64,000 nucleotides of DNA, taken from the NCBI RefSeq assembly GCF_017798165.1, contig NZ_CP059068.1:186001-250000 (forward strand). The letters run 5' to 3'. Both the position numbers and the translations under genes were made by a program. Shown here in pieces: positions 34,628-44,337 of this stretch (within the stretch, counting starts at the first letter, position 1; each line of letters opens with the position of its first letter). The notes beneath the pieces were generated by a model that was not told where the DNA came from, did not search any database, and was given only the letters and a program-made list of their open reading frames with translations. Source of the DNA: Rhodoferax sp. AJA081-3 (GTDB taxonomy: Bacteria; Pseudomonadota; Gammaproteobacteria; Burkholderiales; Burkholderiaceae_C).

Positions 34628-36970
34628 ATGATGTCTAACATTCCGCCACTTGGGCATCTCAGGAAAGAGAGCAATCGTATTAAAAATATTAGCCAGACCA
34701 GCGGCTTGCTGGATGAAGTTGAAGGAATAGTCCAAGGCCATCGGGATGGCCATGGATTTGTGTCCCGCGACGACGGCGCGCCCGACATTTACCTGCCTCC
34801 CAACGAGATGCGTGCGGTGTTGCACAAGGACAGAGTGAAGGTACGCATCGTGCGCAGTGACCGCAAGGGGCGGCCCGAAGGGCGGGTGGTCGAAATACTG
34901 GAGCGGTCGAACCAGCCCATTATTGGCCGACTGCTGCAAGAAAGCGGCGTGTGGCTGGTGGCGCCAGAAGACAAGCGTTATGGCCACGATGTACTGATTC
35001 CCAAGGGCGCCACCAGCGTGGCGAAGCCAGGGCAGGTGGTTGTGGTCGAGTTGGTGGAGCCGCCTGCACTGTTTGGTCAGCCGGTTGGGCGTATCAAAGA
35101 GGTCCTGGGTGAGGTGGATGACCCCGGCATGGAAATAGAAATTGCCGTGCGCAAGTTCAGTGTGCCGCATGAGTTTTCGGAGGCCTGTATTGCGTTGGCG
35201 CGCACACTGCCCGACAAAGTTCGACCCCAGGACAAAGTAGATCGCATCGACTTGACCGATGTGCCCTTGGTCACCATCGACGGTGAAGATGCACGAGATT
35301 TCGACGATGCGGTGTATTGCGAACCTGCTACCAAGGGTCGTGGCAAATCAGGTATCAAAGGATGGCGCTTGCTGGTGGCCATTGCAGACGTTAGCCATTA
35401 CGTAGAAAACGGTTCGGCCATTGATATCGACGCCTATGACCGCGCGACCAGCGTGTATTTCCCGCGGCGGGTTATTCCCATGCTGCCGGAGAAACTGTCC
35501 AACGGCTTGTGCTCACTCAACCCCGAGGTGGAGCGCCTGTGCATGGTGTGCGACATGTTTGTCACCGCCGATGGCGAGGTCAACGCCTACCAGTTCTACC
35601 CGGCTGTCATGTGGAGCCACGCACGGTTCACCTACACCGAGGTAGCGGCTATTTTGGGCAATACCCGTGGGCCGGAAGCCATCAAACGCAAGGACCGCGT
35701 GGGGGATTTGCTCAACCTGCACGGTGTGTTCCAGGCGCTGCTCAAGTCCCGTCAAAAACGTGGTGCGGTCGATTTTGAAACCACTGAAACACAAATCGTG
35801 TGTGATGAAAACGGCCGTATCGAAAAAATTGTGCCGCGCACGCGCAATGTGGCACACCGGGTCATCGAAGAGGCCATGTTGGCCGCGAACGTCTGCAGTG
35901 CGGATTTCATTGCGCAGAGCAAACACCCCGGCCTCTTCCGGGTGCATGAAGGACCTACGCCGGAGAAGAAGGAGATTCTTCAAAATTACCTGAAGGTGAC
36001 CGGTTTGGGCATGACGATCAGTGACGATCCGTCGCCCGGTGAGTTTCAGGCGATTGCGGTGGCCACCAAGGACCGCCCGGACGCGCAACAAATTCACTCC
36101 ATGTTGTTGCGCTCCATGCAGCAGGCGATCTATACGCCTACGAACAGTGGCCACTTCGGTTTGGCCTATGACGCTTACACCCATTTCACCAGCCCAATTC
36201 GCCGTTATCCGGACTTGCTGGTGCACAGGGTCATCAAATCCATTCTGGCGAAGACGCGTTACCAGTTGCCGGTGTTGCCGATTCCGGGTGAGGCGCATGC
36301 CAAATTGGCCCGCAGGCTGGAGAAAGGTGCCGCGTCCCGTATGGGGCAACCCAACCAGGTACCCAAGAAGACCAACGCCGAAGGTATGGCCTGGTTAGCG
36401 GCTGGCTTGCATTGCAGTGCCAATGAACGCCGTGCAGACGAGGCCAGTCGTGACGTAGAGGCCTGGCTCAAGTGCAAGTACATGAAAGAACACTTGGGTG
36501 AGGAGTACGGTGGCGTGGTCACTGCGGCCACCAGCTTCGGTGTTTTTGTCACCTTGGACGCGATGTATGTGGAAGGCTTGGTCCACATCACCGAACTCGG
36601 TGGTGAGTACTACCGTTTTGACGAAGCGCGCCAGGAGTTGCGCGGCGAACGATCGGGTATGCGTTACGCCATCGGCACCCGTGTACGTATCCAGGTCAGT
36701 CGCGTGGACCTGGATGGGCGGAAGATCGACTTCCGGTTGATACAGGAAGGTGATGGCCTAGTATCGCGTGCCATGGCGGACAAAAACGGTGGGCGTGAAT
36801 CCAAACCTCGCAGTTCAAAATCTGAGCGTTCGGATATGCCCGTTGGTGGTCGCTCGGTGCCGTTTATGGACGAGCCGCGCAAGCGATCAACTGCAAAGTC
36901 TGCGAAGACGTCCAAATCAGCGGACAAGGGTTCGGCGTCACAGAAAAAGGCGCCTCGTAAACGCCGTTGA
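34628..36970 (+). CDS. rnr: Ribonuclease R
   Basis: A 780-residue 3'-5' exoribonuclease that degrades structured RNA and takes part in rRNA and mRNA quality control. Cold-shock-like domains (about 30-170), RNB catalytic core with metal-binding cluster DGEDARDFDD (218-227), THFTSPIRRYPDLLVHR, an S1 domain (about 615-700, GGVVTAATSFGVFVTLDAMYVEGLVHI) and a basic Lys/Arg/Ser-rich tail. Tandem ATG codons at 34628 and 34631 are both possible starts. Converges on nnr with a 21-bp gap. Confidence 0.96.
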   Translation: MMSNIPPLGHLRKESNRIKNISQTSGLLDEVEGIVQGHRDGHGFVSRDDGAPDIYLPPNEMRAVLHKDRVKVRIVRSDRKGRPEGRVVEILERSNQPIIGRLLQESGVWLVAPEDKRYGHDVLIPKGATSVAKPGQVVVVELVEPPALFGQPVGRIKEVLGEVDDPGMEIEIAVRKFSVPHEFSEACIALARTLPDKVRPQDKVDRIDLTDVPLVTIDGEDARDFDDAVYCEPATKGRGKSGIKGWRLLVAIADVSHYVENGSAIDIDAYDRATSVYFPRRVIPMLPEKLSNGLCSLNPEVERLCMVCDMFVTADGEVNAYQFYPAVMWSHARFTYTEVAAILGNTRGPEAIKRKDRVGDLLNLHGVFQALLKSRQKRGAVDFETTETQIVCDENGRIEKIVPRTRNVAHRVIEEAMLAANVCSADFIAQSKHPGLFRVHEGPTPEKKEILQNYLKVTGLGMTISDDPSPGEFQAIAVATKDRPDAQQIHSMLLRSMQQAIYTPTNSGHFGLAYDAYTHFTSPIRRYPDLLVHRVIKSILAKTRYQLPVLPIPGEAHAKLARRLEKGAASRMGQPNQVPKKTNAEGMAWLAAGLHCSANERRADEASRDVEAWLKCKYMKEHLGEEYGGVVTAATSFGVFVTLDAMYVEGLVHITELGGEYYRFDEARQELRGERSGMRYAIGTRVRIQVSRVDLDGRKIDFRLIQEGDGLVSRAMADKNGGRESKPRSSKSERSDMPVGGRSVPFMDEPRKRSTAKSAKTSKSADKGSASQKKAPRKRR

Positions 36971-36991
36971 CAACGAAGGGCGGGGCGCGGT

Positions 36992-38485
36992 TTACAGCGC
37001 TCGCGCCAGGTCTTGGGCGGTCATGGTGGTATCAGAGCGCCATTCGTCCGCCACCTGGCCGTGTTGATACACGGCGTCATACGCGCTAATAAACACATCA
37101 GCGTTGGCCGTGAGGCGCGCGCCAATCAGTCCGGCCAATACATCGCCTGTACCAGCCGTAGCCAGGCGCCCATTGCCGGTCGGGTTGATGTGTGGTAAGA
37201 CGCCAGGCGCGGCAATCACCGTGCCTGAACCTTTCAAAACTACGACGCAGGCAAAGCGATCCGCCATGGCCTGGGCAACGCCAAGCCGGTTCGCCTGAAC
37301 TTCTGTCGTGCTGGTTTTCATCAATCGCGCCGCTTCCAGCGGGTGTGGTGTTAGCACCGTGGTGTGGGCGCGTCGTGCCCTTAACGCATGTTGAAGGCCA
37401 GTGTCTTTGGCAATAACGTTCAGTGCATCGGCGTCCAGTACCAGTCGGGCGGACTGCTCTAGTAGCTGTGGCATACATGCATGGATGGCATCGCCACCCC
37501 CGCAACCAGCCACCACAGTCATGGATGCCAGGTTCATCTCAGACAGACCGCGGAACATGAGTTCAGGATGGGTAGGGTCCAGCCGCATAGTTCCGGCGTC
37601 CAGCATGCTGACATACACAAGCCCGGCACCGCCCATCAGCGCGCTGCGCGCCGCCAGCAGGGCTGCACCGGTCATGCCGGACATGCCTCCCACCACACAC
37701 AAGTCGCCAAAACTACCTTTGTGGGTGTTGTGTGCCCGTCTTGGGTAGGGTGGTCGCCTGGTCAAGCGTGCGCCAGCATGCGCATGCGGGGTCACTCCGA
37801 GGCTGTTGAACCAGATATCTCCGCTGGCCTCGCGTCCGTCTGCCGTGAACAGGCCGGGTTTGAGCGTTAAAAGACTGAGCGTGTAGTTCGCCTTGACGTG
37901 CAGTGCAGGCGTTGCGCCCGTATCGGCATCCAGGCCCGAGGGCAGGTCAACTGCCAACACGGGCGCGGGCCCGGTGTTCATCCGTTGTATCCACGCTGTG
38001 CAAAGGTGGTTCCACGGACGGATGCGGCCGATGCCAAACAAAGCGTCGATACACAGATCGTATTGCTGGGGCGCAACGTCAGCAAACGCCACCCCTGTAT
38101 CTATTGCTCTCTGTCGTGCAGCTTTTGCGTCAATGGGAGCATGGTCTGGGCTGTCCATACCGGTCACGACAGGTGACTTGCCCCACGACTTGAGGTGTAT
38201 TGCCGCCTCGTAACCATCACCGCCGTTGTTTCCGGGTCCGCAAGGTATCCAAATTGCTTTTGCATGGGGTGCAATGGCCATCGCGAACTGAGCAACCGCA
38301 AGTCCTGCCCGTTGCATCAGCATGTGGGGCGGAAGCAGCTTTGCAGCATTGGCCTCCACAGATCGCGACTGGGCGGTTGTGTAGAGCAGATGGGCGTAGT
38401 CAGTGGGGCTGGCGCCGTGAATGCCCAGTATGCGTTCAGAATTCGTAGGTATCTCCTTCGCGCGCCAGCCGGATATCCATTCCAT
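36992..38485 (-). CDS. nnr: Bifunctional NAD(P)H-hydrate epimerase / ADP-dependent dehydratase
   Basis: Repairs hydrated NADH/NADPH. The N-terminal YjeF epimerase domain has LMQRAGLAVAQFA, CGPGNNGGDGYEAA and LCIDALFGIG; the C-terminal carbohydrate-kinase-like dehydratase has KGSFGDLCVVGGMSGMTGAA, LDADALN, TPHPLEAARL and GRLATAGTGDVLAG. The start is uncertain: the ATG at 38485 gives 497 residues but overlaps the upstream MBL-fold gene by 50 bp; a GTG further in would cut the conserved YTTAQ start. The order MBL-fold gene then nnr suggests one operon. Confidence 0.9.
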   Translation of the reverse strand: MEWISGWRAKEIPTNSERILGIHGASPTDYAHLLYTTAQSRSVEANAAKLLPPHMLMQRAGLAVAQFAMAIAPHAKAIWIPCGPGNNGGDGYEAAIHLKSWGKSPVVTGMDSPDHAPIDAKAARQRAIDTGVAFADVAPQQYDLCIDALFGIGRIRPWNHLCTAWIQRMNTGPAPVLAVDLPSGLDADTGATPALHVKANYTLSLLTLKPGLFTADGREASGDIWFNSLGVTPHAHAGARLTRRPPYPRRAHNTHKGSFGDLCVVGGMSGMTGAALLAARSALMGGAGLVYVSMLDAGTMRLDPTHPELMFRGLSEMNLASMTVVAGCGGGDAIHACMPQLLEQSARLVLDADALNVIAKDTGLQHALRARRAHTTVLTPHPLEAARLMKTSTTEVQANRLGVAQAMADRFACVVVLKGSGTVIAAPGVLPHINPTGNGRLATAGTGDVLAGLIGARLTANADVFISAYDAVYQHGQVADEWRSDTTMTAQDLARAL

Positions 38486-39323
38486 GGGTGATGGCCGCGT
38501 TGGTTTGCAATGCGTCTTTGAATGCCTCCTCAAGCGCGTCATCGCTGCGCGTGGGCTCATGGTGCGTACAAAACAGTACTTTTGCGTTCGCTTGTTTAGC
38601 GCTTGTAATACTGGAGCTGAAGGTGCCATGTCCCCACCCTTTTTTCGAAGGGTACTCCGCGTCGGTGTAGGACGAGTCTGCAATCAGCACGTCCACATCC
38701 CGGATGGCGTCCAGGATGGCTGCGTTTTTGTCGTCAACAAAACCCTGGTATTCGGCGTATCCCTCGTCTCCGGGTTCATAGATGTTGTACGGTGGTTCGT
38801 GGTCACCGGTAAAAAACACGGATTTGCCGTTGCTTTCGATGCGGTAGCCGAAGTCGATGACCGGATGGTTGAGCATGCATGGCGTAATCGTTGCGGACCC
38901 TATGGTGTGCGATTCGCCAGGAACCAGGGTCACGTACTCCATGCGTGCCTTCATCTCTGCCTCACGGACGGGGAAAAAGCTGTACTGCAGCTGAACCGAC
39001 ATAACCTGCTCAATACCCTTGCCGGAAACCGGGTCAAAACCACCGTGCAGACGCAGGGTGTTGCCTGGAATGAAGTTTGGAATAAAAAACGGCAAACCCT
39101 GGATGTGGTCCCAGTGGGAATGGGTAATCAGTATGTTGGCTGTGACCGGCAATTCCGCAAGCAGGGTTTGAGACAAGGGAAAGATGCCGGTACCTGCGTC
39201 CAGAATGATGAGCTCGTTGTTGTCGGTGCGAATCTCGATGCAGGTGGTGTTGCCGCCATAGCGCACCGTTTTGGGGCCAGGCGAGGCAATGGATCCGCGA
39301 ACACCCCAAAATCTGACCTTCAT
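38436..39323 (-). CDS. MBL-fold metallohydrolase
   Basis: A 295-residue soluble metallo-beta-lactamase-fold enzyme. Metal motif THSHWDHIQG (about 67-76), then HP in CMLNHPVIDFG, FTGDHEPPY and CTHHEPTRSDD. The start KVRFWGVRGSIASPGPKTVRYGGNT is typical of a group of uncharacterised proteins related to phosphodiesterase or RNase Z-like enzymes. The substrate is unknown. Divergent from rpsB and overlapping nnr at its 3' end. Confidence 0.85.
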   Translation of the reverse strand: MKVRFWGVRGSIASPGPKTVRYGGNTTCIEIRTDNNELIILDAGTGIFPLSQTLLAELPVTANILITHSHWDHIQGLPFFIPNFIPGNTLRLHGGFDPVSGKGIEQVMSVQLQYSFFPVREAEMKARMEYVTLVPGESHTIGSATITPCMLNHPVIDFGYRIESNGKSVFFTGDHEPPYNIYEPGDEGYAEYQGFVDDKNAAILDAIRDVDVLIADSSYTDAEYPSKKGWGHGTFSSSITSAKQANAKVLFCTHHEPTRSDDALEEAFKDALQTNAAITHGMDIRLAREGDTYEF

Positions 39324-39421
39324 GGCGATTCCTTACAGTTTTTGTCCATCCTGCCACATTGTCGGCCGGAAATCCCAAGGATTTGAGCTGGTAGAGGAGT
39401 GGTCAGCGGCACTTGCCGGCA

Positions 39422-39578
39422 TGTTATACTCGACTGGCTTTGCTGATGGTGCATGTAACCGTTGGTGAGCAAATCGCAGATTCGCCCCGTCAAGGTGTTA
39501 CCGGCTTGAGCAATGCAAATTGCTGCTTGGGCTGGCGATAAGGGGGCTGAATCTTAGACCTAACCTTTGGAGTAATTT
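39422..39578 (+). promoter_or_regulatory. rpsB promoter and structured leader
   Basis: An extended -10 element TGTTATACT lies at 39422-39430, giving a leader of about 140 nt before rpsB. The leader holds a hairpin AGCAAT-GCAA-ATTGCT (39509-39524) extended by flanking CCGGC/GCTGG pairing. In several bacteria protein S2 controls rpsB-tsf through the mRNA leader; such control here is an inference. Confidence 0.5.
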
Positions 39579-40331
39579 ATGGCAGTAACAATGCGCGAAA
39601 TGCTGGAAGCCGGCGTTCATTTCGGACACCAAACCCGCTTCTGGAACCCCAAGATGGCCCCGTTCATCTTCGGTCACCGTAACAAAATCCACATTATCAA
39701 CCTGGAAAAGTCGCTCCCGATGTTCCAGGAAGCGGCCAAGTTTGTCCGCCAGTTGTCGGCCAAGCGCGGCACCATTCTGATGGTTGGTACCAAGCGCCAA
39801 GCGCGCGAAACCGTGGCTGAAGAAGCGCAGCGCGCTGGTGTTCCTTTTGTGGACCAGCGTTGGTTGGGCGGCATGTTGACCAATTTCAAGACGGTCAAGA
39901 CTTCGATCAAGCGCCTCAAAGAGATGAAGGCCCAGCAGGAAACTGGCTTGGACAGCATGAGCAAGAAAGAACAGCTGATGTTTGCCCGTGAGTTGGCCAA
40001 GTTGGAAAAAGACATTGGCGGCATCCAGGATATGGCTGCGTTGCCAGACGCGATTTTTGTGATCGACGTGGGTTACCACAAGATCGCCATCGCCGAAGCA
40101 CGCAAGCTGGGCATTCCTTTGATTGGTGTGGTGGACTCCAACCACTCGCCTGAAGGCATTGACTACGTGATTCCTGGCAACGATGACTCTTCCAAGGCTG
40201 TGACGCTGTACGCCCGTGGCATCGCTGACGCGATCCTGGAAGGCCGCGCCAACCAGATGGACGATGTGGTCAAGGCGGTTGCCGCTGAGAGCAGTGACGA
40301 ATTCGTTGAGGTGAGCGACGCTTCTGCTTGA
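39579..40331 (+). CDS. rpsB: 30S ribosomal protein S2
   Basis: A 250-residue small-subunit protein. Typical start [23 protein letters not shown], then [45 protein letters not shown] and [24 protein letters not shown] strong GGAG sits before the ATG. First gene of the long cluster that continues to tsf and beyond; an intrinsic terminator after it can lower downstream expression. Confidence 0.98.
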   Translation: MAVTMREMLEAGVHFGHQTRFWNPKMAPFIFGHRNKIHIINLEKSLPMFQEAAKFVRQLSAKRGTILMVGTKRQARETVAEEAQRAGVPFVDQRWLGGMLTNFKTVKTSIKRLKEMKAQQETGLDSMSKKEQLMFARELAKLEKDIGGIQDMAALPDAIFVIDVGYHKIAIAEARKLGIPLIGVVDSNHSPEGIDYVIPGNDDSSKAVTLYARGIADAILEGRANQMDDVVKAVAAESSDEFVEVSDASA

Positions 40332-40345
40332 AGTTGTCCCGCCTG

Positions 40346-40375
40346 AAAAAGGGGGCTTCGTTGCCCCTTTTTTTT
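40346..40375 (+). terminator. Terminator-like hairpin between rpsB and tsf
   Basis: AAAAAGGGGGC pairs with GCCCC and a following run of eight T around a TTCGTT loop, 15 nt after the rpsB stop. Since tsf has no separate obvious promoter it probably acts as a partial terminator, keeping S2 in excess over EF-Ts, as known for other bacteria. Confidence 0.8.
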
Positions 40376-40416
40376 AGCCCTTTATTAAACTATTGAACTG
40401 ATTACGGAGATACGAA

Positions 40417-41340
40417 ATGGCTGCAATTACCGCTAGCATGGTTGCTGAACTGCGTGGAAAAACTGATGCCCCTATGATGGAATGCAAAAGGGCACTGACC
40501 GAAGCCGAAGGCGACATGGTCAAGGCTGAAGAGTTGTTGCGTGTGAAACTGGGTAGCAAGGCTGGTAAAGCCGCGGCCCGCATCACTGCTGAAGGCGTTG
40601 TGGTTACCAGCATGGACGGCAACGTAGGCGCCTTGCTCGAAGTCAACTGCGAAACCGACTTCGTGACCAAGAACGACAGCTTCCTGGGTTTGGCCAATGC
40701 GGCCGTGGCCCTGGTAGCGAAAAACAATCCGGCAGACGTGGCTGCATTGGGTGCATTGGCCTACGAACAAGACGGTTTTGGCCCCACATTGGAAGATGTG
40801 CGCAAGGGTCTGATTGGCAAGATCGGTGAAAACATGACTTTCCGCCGTTTCAAGCGTTTTGCTACGGGCGCGCAATTGGCTTCCTACCTGCACGGCACCC
40901 GCATCGGTGTGGTCGTAGAGTTTGAAGGTGATGCCACAGCGGCCAAAGACGTAGCCATGCACGTCGCGGCCATGAAACCCGTGGCCTTGACCAGCAACGA
41001 TGTGCCCGCTGAACTGGTGGAACGTGAACGTTCAGTGGCTGCTGCCAAGGCGGCTGAAGATGCTGCGGTCGCGACTGCTGCCGGCAAGCCTGTACAGTCA
41101 GCGGAAATTGTTGCCAAACGCATCGAAGGTGGCGTGCAAAAGTACCTGAAAGAAGTTTCGCTGTTCAACCAGACGTTCGTCAAGAACGACAAGCAAACGG
41201 TTGAGCAGATGCTCAAAGCCGCTTCTACTAACGTCAAGGCGTTCACCATGTATGTGGTCGGCGAAGGCATTGAGAAGAAGGTTGATGACTTTGCAGCAGA
41301 AGTGGCTGCGCAGGTCGCGGCTGCACAGCAAGCTGCTTAA
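40417..41340 (+). CDS. tsf: Elongation factor Ts
   Basis: A 307-residue guanine nucleotide exchange factor for EF-Tu. N-terminal UBA-like region ([26 protein letters not shown]), the core motif [25 protein letters not shown] and [20 protein letters not shown] in the C-terminal domain. Located between rpsB and pyrH as in most proteobacteria. Confidence 0.98.
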   Translation: MAAITASMVAELRGKTDAPMMECKRALTEAEGDMVKAEELLRVKLGSKAGKAAARITAEGVVVTSMDGNVGALLEVNCETDFVTKNDSFLGLANAAVALVAKNNPADVAALGALAYEQDGFGPTLEDVRKGLIGKIGENMTFRRFKRFATGAQLASYLHGTRIGVVVEFEGDATAAKDVAMHVAAMKPVALTSNDVPAELVERERSVAAAKAAEDAAVATAAGKPVQSAEIVAKRIEGGVQKYLKEVSLFNQTFVKNDKQTVEQMLKAASTNVKAFTMYVVGEGIEKKVDDFAAEVAAQVAAAQQAA

Positions 41341-41391
41341 TTGACAGCCTTTGCACGCCACACGGTCTAATCGCGATAACTGGAGTCACCC

Positions 41392-42114
41392 ATGAGCCAA
41401 GAAAAACCTGCTTACAAACGCATACTGCTGAAGTTGTCGGGTGAGGCCTTGATGGGTGACGACCAGTTTGGCATCAACCGCGACACCATTGTGCGCATGG
41501 TGGATGAAATCGCCGAGGTGACACGTCTGGGCGTGGAAATGGCGGTGGTTATTGGTGGCGGCAATATTTTCCGTGGAGTGGCTGGCGGGTCTGTGGGCAT
41601 GGACCGCGCCACTGCTGACTACATGGGAATGTTGGCAACCGTGATGAATGCATTGGCCTTGGGCGACACCATGAACAAGGCTGGTTTAACCGCCCGCGTG
41701 ATGTCGGCCATTGGGATTGAGCAGGTCGTCGAGCCCTATGTGCGGCCCAAAGCCTTGCAGTACCTGGAAGAAGGCAAGGTTGTCATCTTTGCGGCCGGTA
41801 CTGGCAACCCCTTTTTCACGACCGACACTGCGGCGGCTTTGCGCGGCGCAGAAATAGGCGCGGAAATTGTGCTGAAGGCCACCAAGGTGGACGGTGTGTA
41901 TACGGCAGATCCCAAGAAGGATGCACACGCGACCCGGTACTCCAAGATCACGTTCAATGAAGCGATGTCCCAGAATCTGGGAATCATGGACGCAGCCGCA
42001 TTTGCCTTGTGCCGTGACCAAAAACTTCCCATCAAGGTGTTCTCCATTTTTAAACATGGCGCGCTCAAGCGGGTGGTCATGGGTGAAGACGAAGGCACCC
42101 TGGTGCACGTGTGA
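41392..42114 (+). CDS. pyrH: UMP kinase
   Basis: A 240-residue hexameric amino-acid-kinase-family enzyme making UDP from UMP. Motifs: [66 protein letters not shown] and [17 protein letters not shown] usual step in pyrimidine synthesis, functionally linked to carAB at the other end of the window. Confidence 0.97.
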   Translation: MSQEKPAYKRILLKLSGEALMGDDQFGINRDTIVRMVDEIAEVTRLGVEMAVVIGGGNIFRGVAGGSVGMDRATADYMGMLATVMNALALGDTMNKAGLTARVMSAIGIEQVVEPYVRPKALQYLEEGKVVIFAAGTGNPFFTTDTAAALRGAEIGAEIVLKATKVDGVYTADPKKDAHATRYSKITFNEAMSQNLGIMDAAAFALCRDQKLPIKVFSIFKHGALKRVVMGEDEGTLVHV

Positions 42115-42161
42115 GAGTTTGTTTGAACTTGCTAGCGGGCTTGACATTCAGAGGATGAACT

Positions 42162-42722
42162 ATGGCAATCGAAGAAATCAAAAAAACGCTTGATACAAAA
42201 ATGGACCAGTCCATTGCGTCTTTTAAGAACAATCTGACCAAGATTCGTACCGGACGCGCCAATCCAGCTTTGTTGGACACGGTTCACGTGGACTACTACG
42301 GCGCCATGCTGCCGCTCAGTCAGGTCGCCAATCTCTCCTTGTTGGACGCTCGCACCATCAGCGTGCAGCCCTGGGAAAAGGGTATGGGTGCCAAGATCGA
42401 AAAAGCCATTCGCGACAGTGATCTGGGGTTGAACCCCACCAGCATGGGTGATCTGATCCGTGTCCCTATGCCTGTGATGACGGAAGAACGCCGCAAAGAA
42501 CTGACCAAGGTCGTCCGCGGTGAAGGTGAAAATGCGAAGATCGCCGTGCGCAATTTGCGTCGCGATGCCAACGAGGCTGTGAAGAAGCTGGTGAAAGAAA
42601 AGTTGGCGTCCGAAGATGACCAAAAACGCTCTGAGGCCGAGATTCAGAAGTTGACGGACAGGCACATTATTGATATCGACCGCCTGGTCGTGTCCAAAGA
42701 ACAAGACATCATGGCGGTTTGA
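42162..42722 (+). CDS. frr: Ribosome recycling factor
   Basis: A 186-residue two-domain protein that splits post-termination ribosomes together with EF-G. Conserved [60 protein letters not shown] and a C-terminal helix ending [16 protein letters not shown]. It follows pyrH with a 47-bp gap. Confidence 0.98.
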   Translation: MAIEEIKKTLDTKMDQSIASFKNNLTKIRTGRANPALLDTVHVDYYGAMLPLSQVANLSLLDARTISVQPWEKGMGAKIEKAIRDSDLGLNPTSMGDLIRVPMPVMTEERRKELTKVVRGEGENAKIAVRNLRRDANEAVKKLVKEKLASEDDQKRSEAEIQKLTDRHIIDIDRLVVSKEQDIMAV

Positions 42723-42754
42723 TACCCGTGATGACCTGAAACCAGCACGTCCCT

Positions 42755-43480
42755 ATGGCAGAACTGCATAACGTGCCACGCCATATTGCCATCGTCATGG
42801 ACGGGAATGGCCGCTGGGCTTCCAAGCGTTTTTTGCCCCGTATTGCGGGGCACAACCGGGGCGTAGAGACGCTCAAGCGCATCATCAGCGCTTGCCCCAG
42901 TCGGCATATTGACACCGTGACCGTGTTCGCCTTTTCTTCTGAGAACTGGAACCGTCCGGTTGAAGAGGTGTCTGGCCTGATGGATATCCTGGCCATGGCC
43001 TTGTCGCGTGAGGTACCCAAGCTGCAGCGCGATGGCGTCCGCTTGCGCTTCGTTGGCTCGCGTGAAGGCCTGTCTGAACGCGTCAAAAAAGGGCTGGAGG
43101 ATGCGGAAGCCTTGACAGCTGGCAATACCTTGTTGTCGCTCAATGTCTGTTTCAACTACGGTGGCCGTTGGGATATCGCGTCAGCCGCTGCGCGATTGGC
43201 GGCGGCAGGTACACCGATCACAGAACTATCCCTGTCTCAAGCTCTCTCTTTGTCCTTCTGCTCAGATCCCGATTTGCTGATTCGAACCGGCAACGAGATG
43301 CGACTGAGCAATTTTCTGTTGTGGCAGTCCGCCTATACAGAGCTGTATTTCAGCGAATTGTTGTGGCCGGACTTTGACGAAGCGGCCCTGGACGCGGCCT
43401 TGTCGGACTACGCGTCACGTGAACGGCGGTTCGGAAAAACGTCAGATCAACTGGTCGGCAAATCGGTCACGAAAGCCTAA
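42755..43480 (+). CDS. uppS: Undecaprenyl diphosphate synthase (isoprenyl transferase)
   Basis: A 241-residue cis-prenyltransferase producing the C55 lipid carrier for peptidoglycan and O-antigen. Catalytic motif IAIVMDGNGRWA with the essential Asp, GHNRGVETLKRI, FAFSSENWNRP, CFNYGGRWDI and LIRTGNEMRLSNFLLWQSAYTEL. It starts the isoprenoid/lipid part of the cluster and is 11 bp from cdsA. Confidence 0.97.
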   Translation: MAELHNVPRHIAIVMDGNGRWASKRFLPRIAGHNRGVETLKRIISACPSRHIDTVTVFAFSSENWNRPVEEVSGLMDILAMALSREVPKLQRDGVRLRFVGSREGLSERVKKGLEDAEALTAGNTLLSLNVCFNYGGRWDIASAAARLAAAGTPITELSLSQALSLSFCSDPDLLIRTGNEMRLSNFLLWQSAYTELYFSELLWPDFDEAALDAALSDYASRERRFGKTSDQLVGKSVTKA

Positions 43481-43491
43481 AAAGGGACCCC

Positions 43492-44337
43492 ATGCTGAAG
43501 CAAAGAATCATCACGGCCTTGTTGATGCTGGCCGTTTTGCTGCCGGCCGTTTTTTATCCCGTACCTGAAGTATTTGCTGGGGTCGCGGTTGTTCTGATTT
43601 CCGCTGCTGCATGGGAATGGGCGCGCATGAACCAAAGTGGCCCGTTGGCTTCGTTGGCAATCGGCGGCGTGTGTGCAGCGGTGTGCCTGTTGTCCTGGTA
43701 CGGCGGCTTACTCTATGTCCCGCTCAAGTCGCTGTGGATTGTTGCGGGTAGTGCCTGGGTGTTGTTGGGTGCCTGGCTTTTGTACCGCGGTGTTGCGGTC
43801 TGGGGCTGTGTTCCCAGGTCCCTGCGTCTGGTTGGTGGTGTGCTGACGTTGTGGGTGGCCTGGATCGCCGTGGCGCAGGCGCGCATCGAAGGTATCAATT
43901 TCCTCTTTTCCATATTTGTGCTGGTGTGGGCGGCTGACATTTTTGCGTATTTCGCTGGTCGGGCGTTGGGTGGGAAGTTTTTCTCCCGCAAGCTGGCGCC
44001 ATCCATCAGCCCTGGCAAGACCTGGGAAGGGGCTTTTGGTGGAATGCTCGGTGTGCTGGTGTGCGCCGTGGTGTGGCGCTCTCTGGATGCCTCCATGTCC
44101 CTGGGGGCGGCAAGCCTTTACACCCGCTTGGGCGTTGTGCATGTGGCCTTCATGGTTTTGGCGCTGTTGTTTTTGGCGACGATGAGCATCGTGGGTGATT
44201 TGGTTGAGTCCTTGTTCAAACGCAGTGCGGGTATCAAGGACAGCAGCGGCTTGTTACCAGGGCATGGAGGCGTTTTGGACCGGGTTGATGCATTGCTCCC
44301 CATATTGCCGCTGGCGATGATGTTCTCCACTTTATGA
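43492..44337 (+). CDS. cdsA: Phosphatidate cytidylyltransferase
   Basis: A 281-residue inner-membrane enzyme converting phosphatidic acid and CTP into CDP-diacylglycerol. About seven hydrophobic helices, and the C-terminal signature from KLAPSISPGKTWEGAFGG through SIVGDLVESLFKRSAGIKDSS to LPGHGGVLDRVDALL. Its stop overlaps the dxr start (ATGA). Confidence 0.97.
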   Translation: MLKQRIITALLMLAVLLPAVFYPVPEVFAGVAVVLISAAAWEWARMNQSGPLASLAIGGVCAAVCLLSWYGGLLYVPLKSLWIVAGSAWVLLGAWLLYRGVAVWGCVPRSLRLVGGVLTLWVAWIAVAQARIEGINFLFSIFVLVWAADIFAYFAGRALGGKFFSRKLAPSISPGKTWEGAFGGMLGVLVCAVVWRSLDASMSLGAASLYTRLGVVHVAFMVLALLFLATMSIVGDLVESLFKRSAGIKDSSGLLPGHGGVLDRVDALLPILPLAMMFSTL

